Source: an uncultured Coriobacteriales bacterium
Lineage (GTDB): Bacteria > Actinomycetota > Coriobacteriia > Coriobacteriales > UMGS124
Direction: 5' to 3'
Length of the DNA: 11,927 nt
Assembly (NCBI GenBank): GCA_902464015.1
Contig: CABQHM010000080.1
Location: forward strand, 1-11,927
Below are positions 1 to 7,681 of the stretch, in pieces (the stretch's first letter is position 1; each line of letters starts with the position of its first letter). The notes beneath the pieces are model-generated. The model was not told the origin of the DNA, made no database searches, and saw only the letters and a program-made list of their open reading frames with translations. The position numbers and the translations under genes were made by a program.

Positions 1-2928
1 GCCCTCTACGGCGATGGACGGGCACCAATCGGCAACCTACAGCGCCGCCTTTTGGTAAAGAAGACGCTTGAGCAGGGAGATTGGTCGTCTTCCTCCCTGC
101 GCTCGACCGGCATGGTAAGCAGCCTCGCCAGTATCGTGCGCGCAGGCGCCGGGCTGGATGCATTCGAGAACGCATGCGCGCAAGGCATGCCGGCACCTGC
201 AGACACCCAGCTCACACCTGCCCAACTCGAGCTCCTGCAGGCAGCCAAGGCCTACTTCGCGCTCGCCCAGTCGCATGGACTGATAGAGCCCGGAAGCGCC
301 ATGCGCAAACTGGCCGCATGCACGCCCGAGGCCGGCTGGCCGCACCTCGTGATCGACGGCTGCTGGAACCTTGAGGGCGCCGCGCTCACGCTGGTGAGCG
401 AGGCATGCACGCACGCAGGCGTCACGCTTGTGGGATGCCTTGAAGACAACGCGGCGTTTGAGGCAGAGCGCCACGTCGCCAAGCAGATTGAGGGCCTGGC
501 AACCGAGGCGGGCGTCGAGGTCACTTTCAGGGCAGGGGCAGACCTCCTGGCGGCAGCAGGGACCTTGCTCGATTCGGCGCGCTCCCCCGAGCTCATCCAA
601 CTGACAAACACCCTGTTCAGTGAGGGTGATTCCACACATGTCACCGCCACGGGCGCCCTGCGCGCATGCCTGCCCGCTGGACGCTATGCCGAAGGCGAGC
701 TGCTCGCACGCCAAATCGGCCAGCTCGTGCGCGTCGACGGAATCGCCGCCCGCGACATCGTCGTCGTTGCCTACGACCCACTCGAAACGGCACGCGCCCT
801 GGGCGGCCCCCTCTCCGAGCACGCCCCACGCGGCATCGCTCTGGCAGTGAGCGGTGCCGAGAAACTCGAGCTCAGCCATGCAGGCGCCTTCGTCCTAGCC
901 TGGATGCGCCTGCTGGAAGCCGAGAAGACACGCACCGACGAGCCTGCGCCTGACCTTCGTGCACAAGTAAGCGACCTGGCACGCAACCCGTATATGCACA
1001 TCCCCCTGACGAAGGCCCTCAAGCTCGACCGCGACTGGCGCGGCCTGCGCATGACAAGCGCGCACGACTTTGCCCAGGCGCTTCGTGCTCAACTGACTGT
1101 GCAGGACCAAGACGGCCAGGATGAGGCAGGCGCGACGGACCCCGATAGGACGGCATCGGCTGCGGCAACCCCGGCAGATCCCCATGGAGCGGCGGCGGAC
1201 ACAGAGGGTATGGCAACCCCAAAGGACCTCGACTCGGTCCTCGCCCTGCTTGAAGCCCGTCTTCCCCAGCCCCTTTCTCCCCAAGACCAGTTCGAGCGAG
1301 CCTGTGCCAAGACCCTCGTCCGCGGCGTCGAGACATGGCGGGAACTCATGGGATCTGCCCCCAGCGCCGACGACCTTGCCTGGCTGTTCGAGTGCATCTC
1401 GGCCCCCGTGGGCTGGGTCAACGTGCCCACCAGCGACATCGGCGCCCAAAAGCAGGCCCGCGTGCTGCAAGCAAACCCCAACGCCGTGCGCGTCGTCAGG
1501 CCCAGCGAGGCAGACGCCCTGAAGGCACGCGCCGTCATCCTGTGCGACCTCACGGCAGACGTCTACCCCCTGCGCGAGCGCGTCGACGCAAAAACGAGCC
1601 TATGGCAGGCCCTCGGCATCGTGTCTGGTCCTGGTCAGATAGCGCAGCTGCGCCGTACCTTCCGCTCGTGCATCGAGGCGGCACGTGACGTCATGGTGGT
1701 GGAGCGCGTCTTGGCCGATGAGGAAGCAAAACCCCTGCGACCCTGCGCCCTGCTTGAGGAGCTTGTGGACTGCTATCGCGACGACCCGTCCGACATCGAC
1801 GGCCTCGACCGCACCACGGGCCTGCCCATCTCGGGCGACATCAAGGCCATGGGCATGGGCGAGGAAACGTTCGCCCAGCTTGCAAGCCCTGTGACGTATG
1901 CCCCCGCCCTCGTGCGGTGCGACCCTGCCGCCTTTGAGCTTGCCGACCCGGCGCTGGGCGCTTCATTTGCCAACCCCGACACGCTCTGGTCGCCCAGCAG
2001 CCTGGAGGCTCTCATCAACTGCCCTCTACGCTGGCTCCACGAGCGCAAGCTTCCTTCCGACGACCTCGATGTCCCCTTCGGCGACCCCCGCTCGCGCGGC
2101 ACGTTCTGCCATCTGGTGCTCGAGCGCTTCCACGACCTGCTGGGGCAGCGCACGGGCATCGCACGCATCACAGCCGACACGCCGCGCGAGGTATGGACGG
2201 ACGTCTTTGACGAGAGCTTCCAATACGCCTGCGACGCGCAACCCCAGGCCGAGCGTCCCCTCATTCCCATCACGGAGCTGGAAAAGGCGCGTCTGCGCGA
2301 TTACCGCTACAGGCTGGTCAAATGCCTTGAGCGCGAGCAGTTCATGCCGGAAGGGTTCGTGCCGACCTACAACGAATGGAAGTTCGGCGGGGAGAGCGGC
2401 ACCGTCACGTTCGGCGGCGTGCGCATCTACGGCATCATCGACCGCATCGACCTCAACCCGCAGACCAACTCCGTCCTCGTCGTAGACTACAAGGGAAGCC
2501 TGCACAAAGGACACAAGCCCGTGCAGCCCAAAAAGACCGACGACCCCTCCACGCTCGACCCGCTGCCCCAACACTCGCAGATCATCATGTACATGGCCGC
2601 TATTCAGCAGCTCATGCCCGAGCGCAACTTGGCGGGAGGCCTGTACGTCTCATACAAGAAGCCCGAGTGCTCCGGCTTCCTCAACATGGCCCACGCCGGG
2701 CTCGTTCCCGAGGAATGTGGCTTCTACCTGCAGCGCAAATACTGCGTCCCCTTTGAGGGAATTGACGGAACACCGGGCGTCGAGCTCGTGATGGCACGCG
2801 TCGAACAAACCGCAGCCGAGGCAATCGCCGAGCTTCGCGAAGGACGCGTTGTGGCGCGCCCGCGCTTTGAGAAGGATTCATGCAGCTACTGCCCGCTTGC
2901 CGGCAGCTGCCCCAAGGAGGCAAAGTAA
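1..2928 (+). CDS. addB: AddB, ATP-dependent helicase/nuclease subunit B (5' end outside window)
   Basis: Subunit of the cytoplasmic AddAB (RexAB) enzyme, which resects double-strand DNA ends and loads recombinase for repair. The reading frame is open to base 1, so 975 codons are visible and the true start, with any N-terminal Walker A motif, lies to the left. A TTG at 52 has no ribosome-binding site and is not the start. Numbering codons from base 1, the C-terminal third is a RecB-type PD-(D/E)XK nuclease: His704 in FCHLVLERF, Asp814 in GIIDRID, Asp829-Tyr-Lys831 in VVDYKG, and Q860xxxY864. Cysteines at 674, 961, 964 and 970 form the AddB Fe-S staple; the last three have the family spacing C-x2-C-x5-C. 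The middle (about 215-600) resembles the degenerate helicase domains that in AddB scan for Chi. An Ala/Asp-rich linker interrupts it at about 367-405. addA follows after two bases, so the pair is one operon. Identity is well supported; the start is unknown. Confidence 0.93.
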   Translation, partial: ALYGDGRAPIGNLQRRLLVKKTLEQGDWSSSSLRSTGMVSSLASIVRAGAGLDAFENACAQGMPAPADTQLTPAQLELLQAAKAYFALAQSHGLIEPGSAMRKLAACTPEAGWPHLVIDGCWNLEGAALTLVSEACTHAGVTLVGCLEDNAAFEAERHVAKQIEGLATEAGVEVTFRAGADLLAAAGTLLDSARSPELIQLTNTLFSEGDSTHVTATGALRACLPAGRYAEGELLARQIGQLVRVDGIAARDIVVVAYDPLETARALGGPLSEHAPRGIALAVSGAEKLELSHAGAFVLAWMRLLEAEKTRTDEPAPDLRAQVSDLARNPYMHIPLTKALKLDRDWRGLRMTSAHDFAQALRAQLTVQDQDGQDEAGATDPDRTASAAATPADPHGAAADTEGMATPKDLDSVLALLEARLPQPLSPQDQFERACAKTLVRGVETWRELMGSAPSADDLAWLFECISAPVGWVNVPTSDIGAQKQARVLQANPNAVRVVRPSEADALKARAVILCDLTADVYPLRERVDAKTSLWQALGIVSGPGQIAQLRRTFRSCIEAARDVMVVERVLADEEAKPLRPCALLEELVDCYRDDPSDIDGLDRTTGLPISGDIKAMGMGEETFAQLASPVTYAPALVRCDPAAFELADPALGASFANPDTLWSPSSLEALINCPLRWLHERKLPSDDLDVPFGDPRSRGTFCHLVLERFHDLLGQRTGIARITADTPREVWTDVFDESFQYACDAQPQAERPLIPITELEKARLRDYRYRLVKCLEREQFMPEGFVPTYNEWKFGGESGTVTFGGVRIYGIIDRIDLNPQTNSVLVVDYKGSLHKGHKPVQPKKTDDPSTLDPLPQHSQIIMYMAAIQQLMPERNLAGGLYVSYKKPECSGFLNMAHAGLVPEECGFYLQRKYCVPFEGIDGTPGVELVMARVEQTAAEAIAELREGRVVARPRFEKDSCSYCPLAGSCPKEAK
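2914..2920 (+). promoter_or_regulatory. Ribosome-binding site of addA inside the end of addB
   Basis: AAGGAGG lies 10 bases before the ATG at 2931 and overlaps the last codons of addB, which stops at 2926-2928. It decides the addA start in favour of 2931 over the in-frame ATG at 2880, which would add 17 residues translated inside addB and has no such site. The arrangement implies translational coupling of the two subunits. Confidence 0.85.
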
Positions 2929-2930
2929 CC

Positions 2931-5900
2931 ATGGACCTGAGCACCCTCACCCCCCAGCAGCGCGCCTGCGTCGAACACGTGAACGGTCCCTTGCTCGTAA
3001 GCGCCGGCGCCGGATCGGGCAAGACGTTCATGCTCACGCAGCGCATCGCCTATGCCCTGCTCAATCCCGAGCTCTCCGGCGTCACCGACATCGACCAGGT
3101 GCTTGCCATCACCTTCACCGAGGCGGCAGCGGCCGAGATCAAGGCACGCGTGCGCAACAAGCTGCGTCAGGAGCACATGCCCGAGCAAGCGCTCAAGGTC
3201 GACGCATGCTGGATCTCCACCATCCATGGCATGTGCTCGCGCATCCTGCATGAAAACGCCCTTGAACTCGGCTTGGACCCGGCATTCGGCCTCATAGGTG
3301 ACGTGGACAAGAACAGGCTGCTCACAGCCTGTCTCGACGAGGCCGTCAGGGACTCCGACGGCCAGTTTGACGCGTTCCTTGACGAGTATGACAATGACCA
3401 GGTTCACAAAATGGTGTTTGACCTGCTCGGGAAGGCCGCAAACGTGCGAGGCGGCCTCAGATCGGTCGTCATGGCCCCCATCATGCCCGCCCGCGACATC
3501 GCACAGGAGATGTACGAGGCAATCATCGACATCGACACCGCGGCCCGCGGCGGCATAAACAAAAACGGCAAGCCGACGAACAAGTTCACCCCCGCTGTGC
3601 GCGACATGACGGAGGGACCTTACGGACTTCGCGCGTTCGACAGGCTTCGCTGCCAGGACGACCCCTCGTACGCCGAGGTCTACAAGCATATCTTCGACAA
3701 TCCCTCTCCCACTACCACGGCGAAGGACTTCAAGCTCAAGCTCGCCGGGTGGGTGTTTCGCCAGTCCCTCTTGCGTCTCCTCACGGAATGCGAGATGGGC
3801 CTGGCAGCCACCGCACGCGAGGGGCTCTACACCCTTGCGTGCGAGGTGCAGCGCCTCTACGAACAGCATAAATCCACCATGGGCATGCTCGACCAGGACG
3901 ACCTCATCACCAAGACGCTCGACGCGTTCGAGACCCTGCCCGAGGTTGAGGCCCGCTATCGCGACCGCTTCCGCCTCATCATGGTCGACGAGTTCCAAGA
4001 CACGAGCGAGTTGCAGATCGCCCTCATCTCGCATCTCACCGACGGCGACCAGCGCCTTTGCACCGTAGGCGACACCCAGCAGAGCATCTATCGCTTCCGC
4101 GGGGCCGACGTGGGCACCTACCTTGTGCACAAACAGCATATGCGCCAGTTGGAGGGCGCCGGCGGACTTACGTGCGAGCTCGACCGCAACTTCCGCTCGC
4201 ATGGCGACATCATCCGCTTTGTCAACAAGCTCTTTAGCCAAGAGCGTGTGTTTGGCGACAATGAGTTCATCAAGCTCGGCTTCGACGAGAAGCATGCAGA
4301 AAACCCCCGCAACGCGTTCCCCGAGGTGCCCCGCATCGAGATTGTCGCGACAGCGTCAAACAGCAGCAGGGCAGCTAAAAACGCCAAAACCGACGACCGC
4401 ATCGCCTACGAGGCGCAGGCCATCGCCAAACGTTTCTGCGCCCTCCATGAGACCGGCTCAGCAAACTGCCGCTGGGCCGACATGGTCATTCTGCTCGGGC
4501 GCATGACAAACGCCGAGGTCTATGCCCAGGCCCTGCGCCGGCACGGCGCCCCATGCACCATCACGGGCGGTTCGGGATTCAAAGACACAGCCGAGGCACG
4601 CACGGTCGCCTCTCTGTGCGCCGCTCTGGCAAACCCGCTGGACAACGCCGCCCTGGACATCGCGCTCACAAGCGAGGTCTTTGGGCTGGGATGCGACGAG
4701 CTCCTGGCGCTTGCAACCTCCCCCGAGGGCAAGAGGCGCAGCTTCTGGCACGGCATGCTCGCCTGCCTCGACGAACAGCGGACGAATTCGCAAAGCACCG
4801 CTCTGCCGCCGCGCATTCAGCTTGCCGCGCGTGTCTTTGCGCATGCGGCACGCAGGGTCAGCGCCTCCCAGATGAGCAGCTGCCTCAACGAGATCGCCAT
4901 CGAGTCGGGCTACCTGCCTCGCCTGCAAAAACAGGGCCCGCAGGGCATGGCCCAGGCAGCCAACTTCTTCAAGGCCCTGCGCATGGTGGAGAGCATCGAG
5001 CACGACAACCCCCTGGCAGGACCTGCGCAGGTCAGCAACATCTACTCCCAGATGATCAACGGGGGCATCACCGAGCGCCCCGGCTCGCTCAACACCGACG
5101 AGCAGGACGCCGTGCGCATCCTCACCATCCACAGCTCGAAGGGACTCGAGTACCCCATCGTGGCCCTCGCCGACTTCAACGGCTCAAACGGCGGCCACCC
5201 AAGCCCGCTCACCCTCGAATGCGCCCAGGGACACCTGTATGTCTCGCTAAAGCCGAAGAACTCAAGGCCTGAGACCGAGAAGGACGATGCGCCCGAGCTG
5301 AGCGAGTCCATGGTCAAGGGGCTCGCTGAGGCAGGCATGCTCGAAGAGCCCCTGGCGCTCGACGACGAAGACATCACCGCGGGCGGCATGAGCACGTCGC
5401 TCAAGGCATATCACGACGCCGAGGAGCTCGCTGAGCAGCGCCGCAAGTTCTACGTAGGCGCAACCCGCCCGCGCGAGGCCCTCGTCATCGCCGTGAACTA
5501 CGCCGACAGCTCCAAGCAGATGGAAAAAAACGACTGCATCAACGACCTGCGGTGCAGTCTGTTCGACCAAGACGGCCCCTGGCGAAGCGCGCCGGAAGGT
5601 ATCGACTACGCAGGCACGACTCCCGCCATTGTGGAATACGCCAAGCTCGTGCTCGACCTCGACGGCAACGTCGTCGTCGAGGGGCAGCAGGCAAACGGGG
5701 CCCAGACGCAGGGGGAGGCCTGCGACAATGCGCCTACGACCTGCACCGTTCCCGAGGCACCGAGGTGCGGCGAGTACCTGAGCGATTTGGAACCCACGCG
5801 CCTGCCCTACAACCCCGCACGGGCCGCGACGTTCTCCTACAGCAGCATCGCCGCCCACGACGCCGAGGCCGAGCAAGAAGACAAGGCCGAGGCGCAGCCT

Positions 5901-6572
5901 GTGGAAACCGACGAGGAACCGACAGTCGCGCCGGCACGGCCCCATCACGCAAGCTCAACCGCCTTCGGCAGCGCCCTGCACCAGGCCTGCCAATTCATGG
6001 CCGAGGACCTCGCATGGCGCAAGGGCCAAGGCGCCGGCGACACGGCACTTACCATGCCCGCCGACGAGCGCCTGCGCGCCTGCCTGGCAACCTGGGGCGC
6101 ACCCGCGGGAGAGCTGAGCGCGCTCAAGGGTGCCTGCGCTCATTGGATGGCAAGCGACGCTGCCGCGCAGGCAGCAACGTTTGGCGTACTCGCGCCCGAG
6201 GCGCCCTTCTACGTGGCGCTGCAGGGCACTCAGGGCGAGCCCATCCACCTCGAAGGCGCCATGGACCTGCTGTGCCACGACGTCGCAACGCCGCAGGACA
6301 AGCCCGCCCACGCCTTCATTGTGGACTACAAGACAGGCGGCAGCGCGGCCGAAACCGCTGAGGACTTACTCGCCAAGCACGACCTACAAGCGCGATGCTA
6401 CGCCTACGTGGCGCTCACCCAGGGTTTCGACGAGGTCGAGCTTGCCTTCGTGCGCGTAGAGCAGCCCGACCCCGCACGTCCCGGCAAGCCGCAGGAGGTG
6501 CGCTACCGCTTCACCCGCGCCGACAAGCAGGCCCTGCACGAACTCATCCGCTCGCGCTACGCAAGGCTGTAG
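2931..6572 (+). CDS. addA: AddA, ATP-dependent helicase/nuclease subunit A
   Basis: Catalytic subunit of AddAB: a 3'-5' SF1A (UvrD-like) helicase with a RecB-type nuclease at its C-terminus, acting on double-strand breaks in the cytoplasm. The 1213-residue product has the full motif series: Q motif LTPQQ (6-10), Walker A SAGAGSGKT with Lys31, motif Ia ITFTEAAAAEIK, Walker B VDEFQDT with Asp353-Glu354, motif III GDTQQSIYRFRG from 380, motif IV LDRNFRSHGDI, motif V LTIHSSKGLE with Lys737, and motif VI YVGATRPRE with Arg846 and Arg848. The nuclease shows His1017 (FGSALH), Asp1112 (EGAMDLL), Asp1132-Tyr-Lys1134 (IVDYKTG) and QxxxY in QARCYAY. Length is normal for the family. An acidic, low-complexity insert (DAEAEQEDKAEAQPVETDEE) sits between the helicase core and the nuclease His. 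The gene starts two bases after addB and is followed by a strong terminator. All catalytic residues are present, so it should be active. Confidence 0.97.
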   Translation: MDLSTLTPQQRACVEHVNGPLLVSAGAGSGKTFMLTQRIAYALLNPELSGVTDIDQVLAITFTEAAAAEIKARVRNKLRQEHMPEQALKVDACWISTIHGMCSRILHENALELGLDPAFGLIGDVDKNRLLTACLDEAVRDSDGQFDAFLDEYDNDQVHKMVFDLLGKAANVRGGLRSVVMAPIMPARDIAQEMYEAIIDIDTAARGGINKNGKPTNKFTPAVRDMTEGPYGLRAFDRLRCQDDPSYAEVYKHIFDNPSPTTTAKDFKLKLAGWVFRQSLLRLLTECEMGLAATAREGLYTLACEVQRLYEQHKSTMGMLDQDDLITKTLDAFETLPEVEARYRDRFRLIMVDEFQDTSELQIALISHLTDGDQRLCTVGDTQQSIYRFRGADVGTYLVHKQHMRQLEGAGGLTCELDRNFRSHGDIIRFVNKLFSQERVFGDNEFIKLGFDEKHAENPRNAFPEVPRIEIVATASNSSRAAKNAKTDDRIAYEAQAIAKRFCALHETGSANCRWADMVILLGRMTNAEVYAQALRRHGAPCTITGGSGFKDTAEARTVASLCAALANPLDNAALDIALTSEVFGLGCDELLALATSPEGKRRSFWHGMLACLDEQRTNSQSTALPPRIQLAARVFAHAARRVSASQMSSCLNEIAIESGYLPRLQKQGPQGMAQAANFFKALRMVESIEHDNPLAGPAQVSNIYSQMINGGITERPGSLNTDEQDAVRILTIHSSKGLEYPIVALADFNGSNGGHPSPLTLECAQGHLYVSLKPKNSRPETEKDDAPELSESMVKGLAEAGMLEEPLALDDEDITAGGMSTSLKAYHDAEELAEQRRKFYVGATRPREALVIAVNYADSSKQMEKNDCINDLRCSLFDQDGPWRSAPEGIDYAGTTPAIVEYAKLVLDLDGNVVVEGQQANGAQTQGEACDNAPTTCTVPEAPRCGEYLSDLEPTRLPYNPARAATFSYSSIAAHDAEAEQEDKAEAQPVETDEEPTVAPARPHHASSTAFGSALHQACQFMAEDLAWRKGQGAGDTALTMPADERLRACLATWGAPAGELSALKGACAHWMASDAAAQAATFGVLAPEAPFYVALQGTQGEPIHLEGAMDLLCHDVATPQDKPAHAFIVDYKTGGSAAETAEDLLAKHDLQARCYAYVALTQGFDEVELAFVRVEQPDPARPGKPQEVRYRFTRADKQALHELIRSRYARL

Positions 6573-6607
6573 CGCGAGGCGACACCAGCCATCCTGCCTC
6601 AAGCACC

Positions 6608-6647
6608 AAAAAGCCCGCCTGCCTCACACGAGACAGACGGGCTTTTG
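6608..6647. terminator. Bidirectional rho-independent terminator between addA and hypA
   Basis: AAAAGCCCG (6609-6617) pairs with CGGGCTTTT (6638-6646). An inner stem CTGCCTC/GAGACAG (one mismatch) closes on the four-base loop ACAC. On the + strand the stem ends in TTTT; on the - strand it ends in TTTTT. It therefore suits both addA, whose stop is at 6572, and hypA, which converges on it and stops at 6782. I see no further gene or signal in 6648-6781. Confidence 0.88.
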
Positions 6648-6781
6648 CCTAAATCAGTGTCTTGTCGGTGGGCACCCGTAAGCACTCACAGCGCCATGCG
6701 CGCATGCCCGCTCAACCGCGACCGCTCGCACCAGGCTATATCTCCCGTGCAACCGCGACATTCACGCAGGTCGTGACATCC

Positions 6782-7201
6782 TTACTCAGCAGCAGCTTCC
6801 TGCTCGGAAGCGGCTTCTTGCTGCGCGGCATCCTCGGTCGGCTTGTGGCCCACGACCTCGATGCGGTTGATCATGAACTCCATGCCCGAATTGAGCTTGT
6901 ACTCCTTCTCAGCCTTGCAGGAGGGGCACATCCAGGTCTCCTGCTTGAAGACATTGATGGGGAAGATGAAGCCGCACTGGTTGCACTTCACCGTCATGGG
7001 CGTGGTCTGCACCACAAGCTCGGCGTGCTCAGCCACCGTGCCGCGCGCCAGGAACTGGAACAGGCCATCAAGATACTCAACGACGACGTCGCGACCCTGA
7101 CCGATGGTGAGGTAGACGGTCTTCACCTCGGCGGCGCCAGACTTCTCGGCCTGCTCAACCACAATGTCCACCACGTTGCGGACAAGAGCCATCTCATGCA
7201 T
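6782..7201 (-). CDS. hypA: HypA, hydrogenase nickel/zinc chaperone, with an extra C-terminal tail
   Basis: Small cytoplasmic metallochaperone that helps insert nickel into [NiFe] hydrogenase (in some bacteria also urease), normally working with HypB. The 139-residue product begins MHEMALVRNV: His2 and Glu3 are the family's nickel-binding N-terminus. The zinc-binding knuckles are C73-N-Q-C76 and C92-P-S-C95. The core ends near residue 120, the usual HypA length. A Glu/Ala/Gln-rich tail of about 19 residues (EDAAQQEAASEQEAAAE) follows and is not part of the core fold. The start at 7201 is set by the essential N-terminal MHE and by AAGGAGAG (7212-7219), 10 bases upstream. No hypB, other hyp gene or hydrogenase gene is in the window, so it looks like an orphan accessory gene. 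The neighbour upstream is a tRNA unit with its own terminator, so hypA is probably transcribed alone. Confidence 0.93.
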   Translation of the reverse strand: MHEMALVRNVVDIVVEQAEKSGAAEVKTVYLTIGQGRDVVVEYLDGLFQFLARGTVAEHAELVVQTTPMTVKCNQCGFIFPINVFKQETWMCPSCKAEKEYKLNSGMEFMINRIEVVGHKPTEDAAQQEAASEQEAAAE

Positions 7202-7236
7202 GTTCTAGCCACTCTCCTTGAAAGCGAAAGCGGCGC

Positions 7237-7270
7237 CACAGGGGCACCGCGGCGAATAGTTCCCCCTGTG
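7237..7270 (-). promoter_or_regulatory. Inverted repeat in the hypA leader
   Basis: CACAGGGG (7237-7244) and CCCCTGTG (7263-7270) are a perfect 8-base inverted repeat with 18 bases between the arms. It lies 36 bases before the hypA start and just downstream of a possible extended -10. It could be an operator for a dimeric regulator or a stem at the 5' end of the hypA mRNA. The arms do not match the NikR half-site known to me (GTATGA/TCATAC). The repeat itself is seen directly; its function is inferred. Confidence 0.45.
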
Positions 7271-7277
7271 AGATGGC

Positions 7278-7286
7278 AGGATACCA
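7278..7286 (-). promoter_or_regulatory. hypA: Possible extended -10 promoter of hypA
   Basis: On the - strand, TGGTATCCT (7286 down to 7278) fits an extended -10 (TGn-TATnnT). I see no good -35 hexamer 16-18 bases further upstream. It sits between the tRNA terminator and the hypA coding sequence, where a promoter is expected, and would start transcription near 7271, at the edge of the inverted repeat. This is weak evidence. Confidence 0.3.
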
Positions 7287-7319
7287 CGGATGGCACTTTG
7301 CTTGCCTTGTAGCGTAAAT

Positions 7320-7352
7320 AAAAAAAGCCCGAGACCGCATGGCCTCGGGCTT
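7320..7352 (-). terminator. Rho-independent terminator of the tRNA unit
   Basis: AAGCCCGAG (7325-7333) pairs with CTCGGGCTT (7344-7352), with two further C-G pairs inside and the loop GCAT. On the - strand the stem is followed by a run of T residues (the A run at 7320-7326 on the + strand). It lies about a dozen bases past the CCA end of tRNA-Ala, which separates the tRNA unit from hypA. Confidence 0.9.
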
Positions 7353-7363
7353 CAGGATTCACG

Positions 7364-7439
7364 TGGTGGAGATGAGGGGATTCGAACCCCTGACCCCTTG
7401 ACTGCCAGTCAAGTGCTCTCCCAACTGAGCTACACCCCC
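7364..7439 (-). tRNA. tRNA-Ala (anticodon GGC)
   Basis: The 76-base gene folds into a full cloverleaf. The acceptor stem GGGGGTG/CATCTCC includes the G3-U70 wobble pair that is the identity mark for alanyl-tRNA synthetase. The D stem is GCTC/GAGC, the anticodon stem CTTGA/TCAAG with loop CTGGCAG (anticodon GGC, reading GCC and GCU), and the T stem AGGGG/CCCCT with loop TTCGAAT. The discriminator is A and the CCA end is encoded. It is the second gene of a two-tRNA transcript, 10 bases after tRNA-Val. Confidence 0.97.
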
Positions 7440-7449
7440 GTGGGTTTTA

Positions 7450-7525
7450 TGGTGGGCGATGAGGGATTCGAACCCCCGACCTTGTGCGTGTAAGGCACCT
7501 GCGCTAGCCGCTGCGCCAATCGCCC
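7450..7525 (-). tRNA. tRNA-Val (anticodon UAC)
   Basis: The 76-base cloverleaf has a perfect acceptor stem GGGCGAT/ATCGCCC. The D stem is GCGC/GCGC, the anticodon loop CTTACAC (anticodon TAC, reading GUA and probably other Val codons), and the T loop TTCGAAT on a stem with one G-U pair. The discriminator is A and the CCA is encoded. The outermost anticodon-stem pair (27-43) is a G-A mismatch; the other four pairs are intact. It is the first gene of the tRNA unit. Confidence 0.96.
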
Positions 7526-7538
7526 GCGCAGGAAAAGA

Positions 7539-7567
7539 AGTATAGGTCAAGAGACACTTCTTGTCAC
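7539..7567 (-). promoter_or_regulatory. Promoter of the tRNA-Val/tRNA-Ala unit
   Basis: On the - strand, GTGACA (7567-7562, -35-like) and TATACT (7544-7539, -10-like) are exactly 17 bases apart. The -10 ends 13 bases before the mature tRNA-Val 5' end, leaving a short leader for RNase P. Both hexamers are close to the housekeeping sigma consensus and the position fits a tRNA promoter. The nearer TTGACC at 7550-7545 abuts the -10 and cannot be its -35. Confidence 0.72.
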
Positions 7568-7624
7568 CGTGTATCGCGTGCACACCACAAGTTCACCACT
7601 TCTGCATGTACACCCGGAAGCACA

Positions 7625-7655
7625 GGCGGGCTTTGCCTCGGAAGGAAAGCCCGCC
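7625..7655 (-). terminator. Hairpin downstream of the membrane-protein gene, probable terminator
   Basis: GGCGGGCTTT (7625-7634) and AAAGCCCGCC (7646-7655) form a perfect 10-pair stem with an 11-base loop region that can pair further (CCT/AGG). It lies 27 bases past the stop of the - strand gene at 7682. The T run is inside the stem, and the sequence after it on the - strand (TGTGCTTCC) is not U-rich. It may therefore be a poor intrinsic terminator or only an mRNA 3'-end stem. Confidence 0.5.
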
Positions 7656-7681
7656 GTAAACCCCAGCGAAACCAAACTCGC

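Noticed and set aside
2020..2030. The 10-mer GCCCTCTACG repeated at positions 1 and 2021
   Set aside because: It is a single short match in different codon frames within one gene and is most likely chance.
2886..4295. A 469-codon open frame on the - strand inside addA
   Set aside because: It lies wholly antisense to a gene with every SF1A helicase motif, has no recognisable domain, and is expected from strong GC bias at third codon positions.
7545..7550. TTGACC as a -35 box for the tRNA unit
   Set aside because: It abuts the TATACT -10 directly. GTGACA, 17 bases upstream of the -10, is the proper partner.
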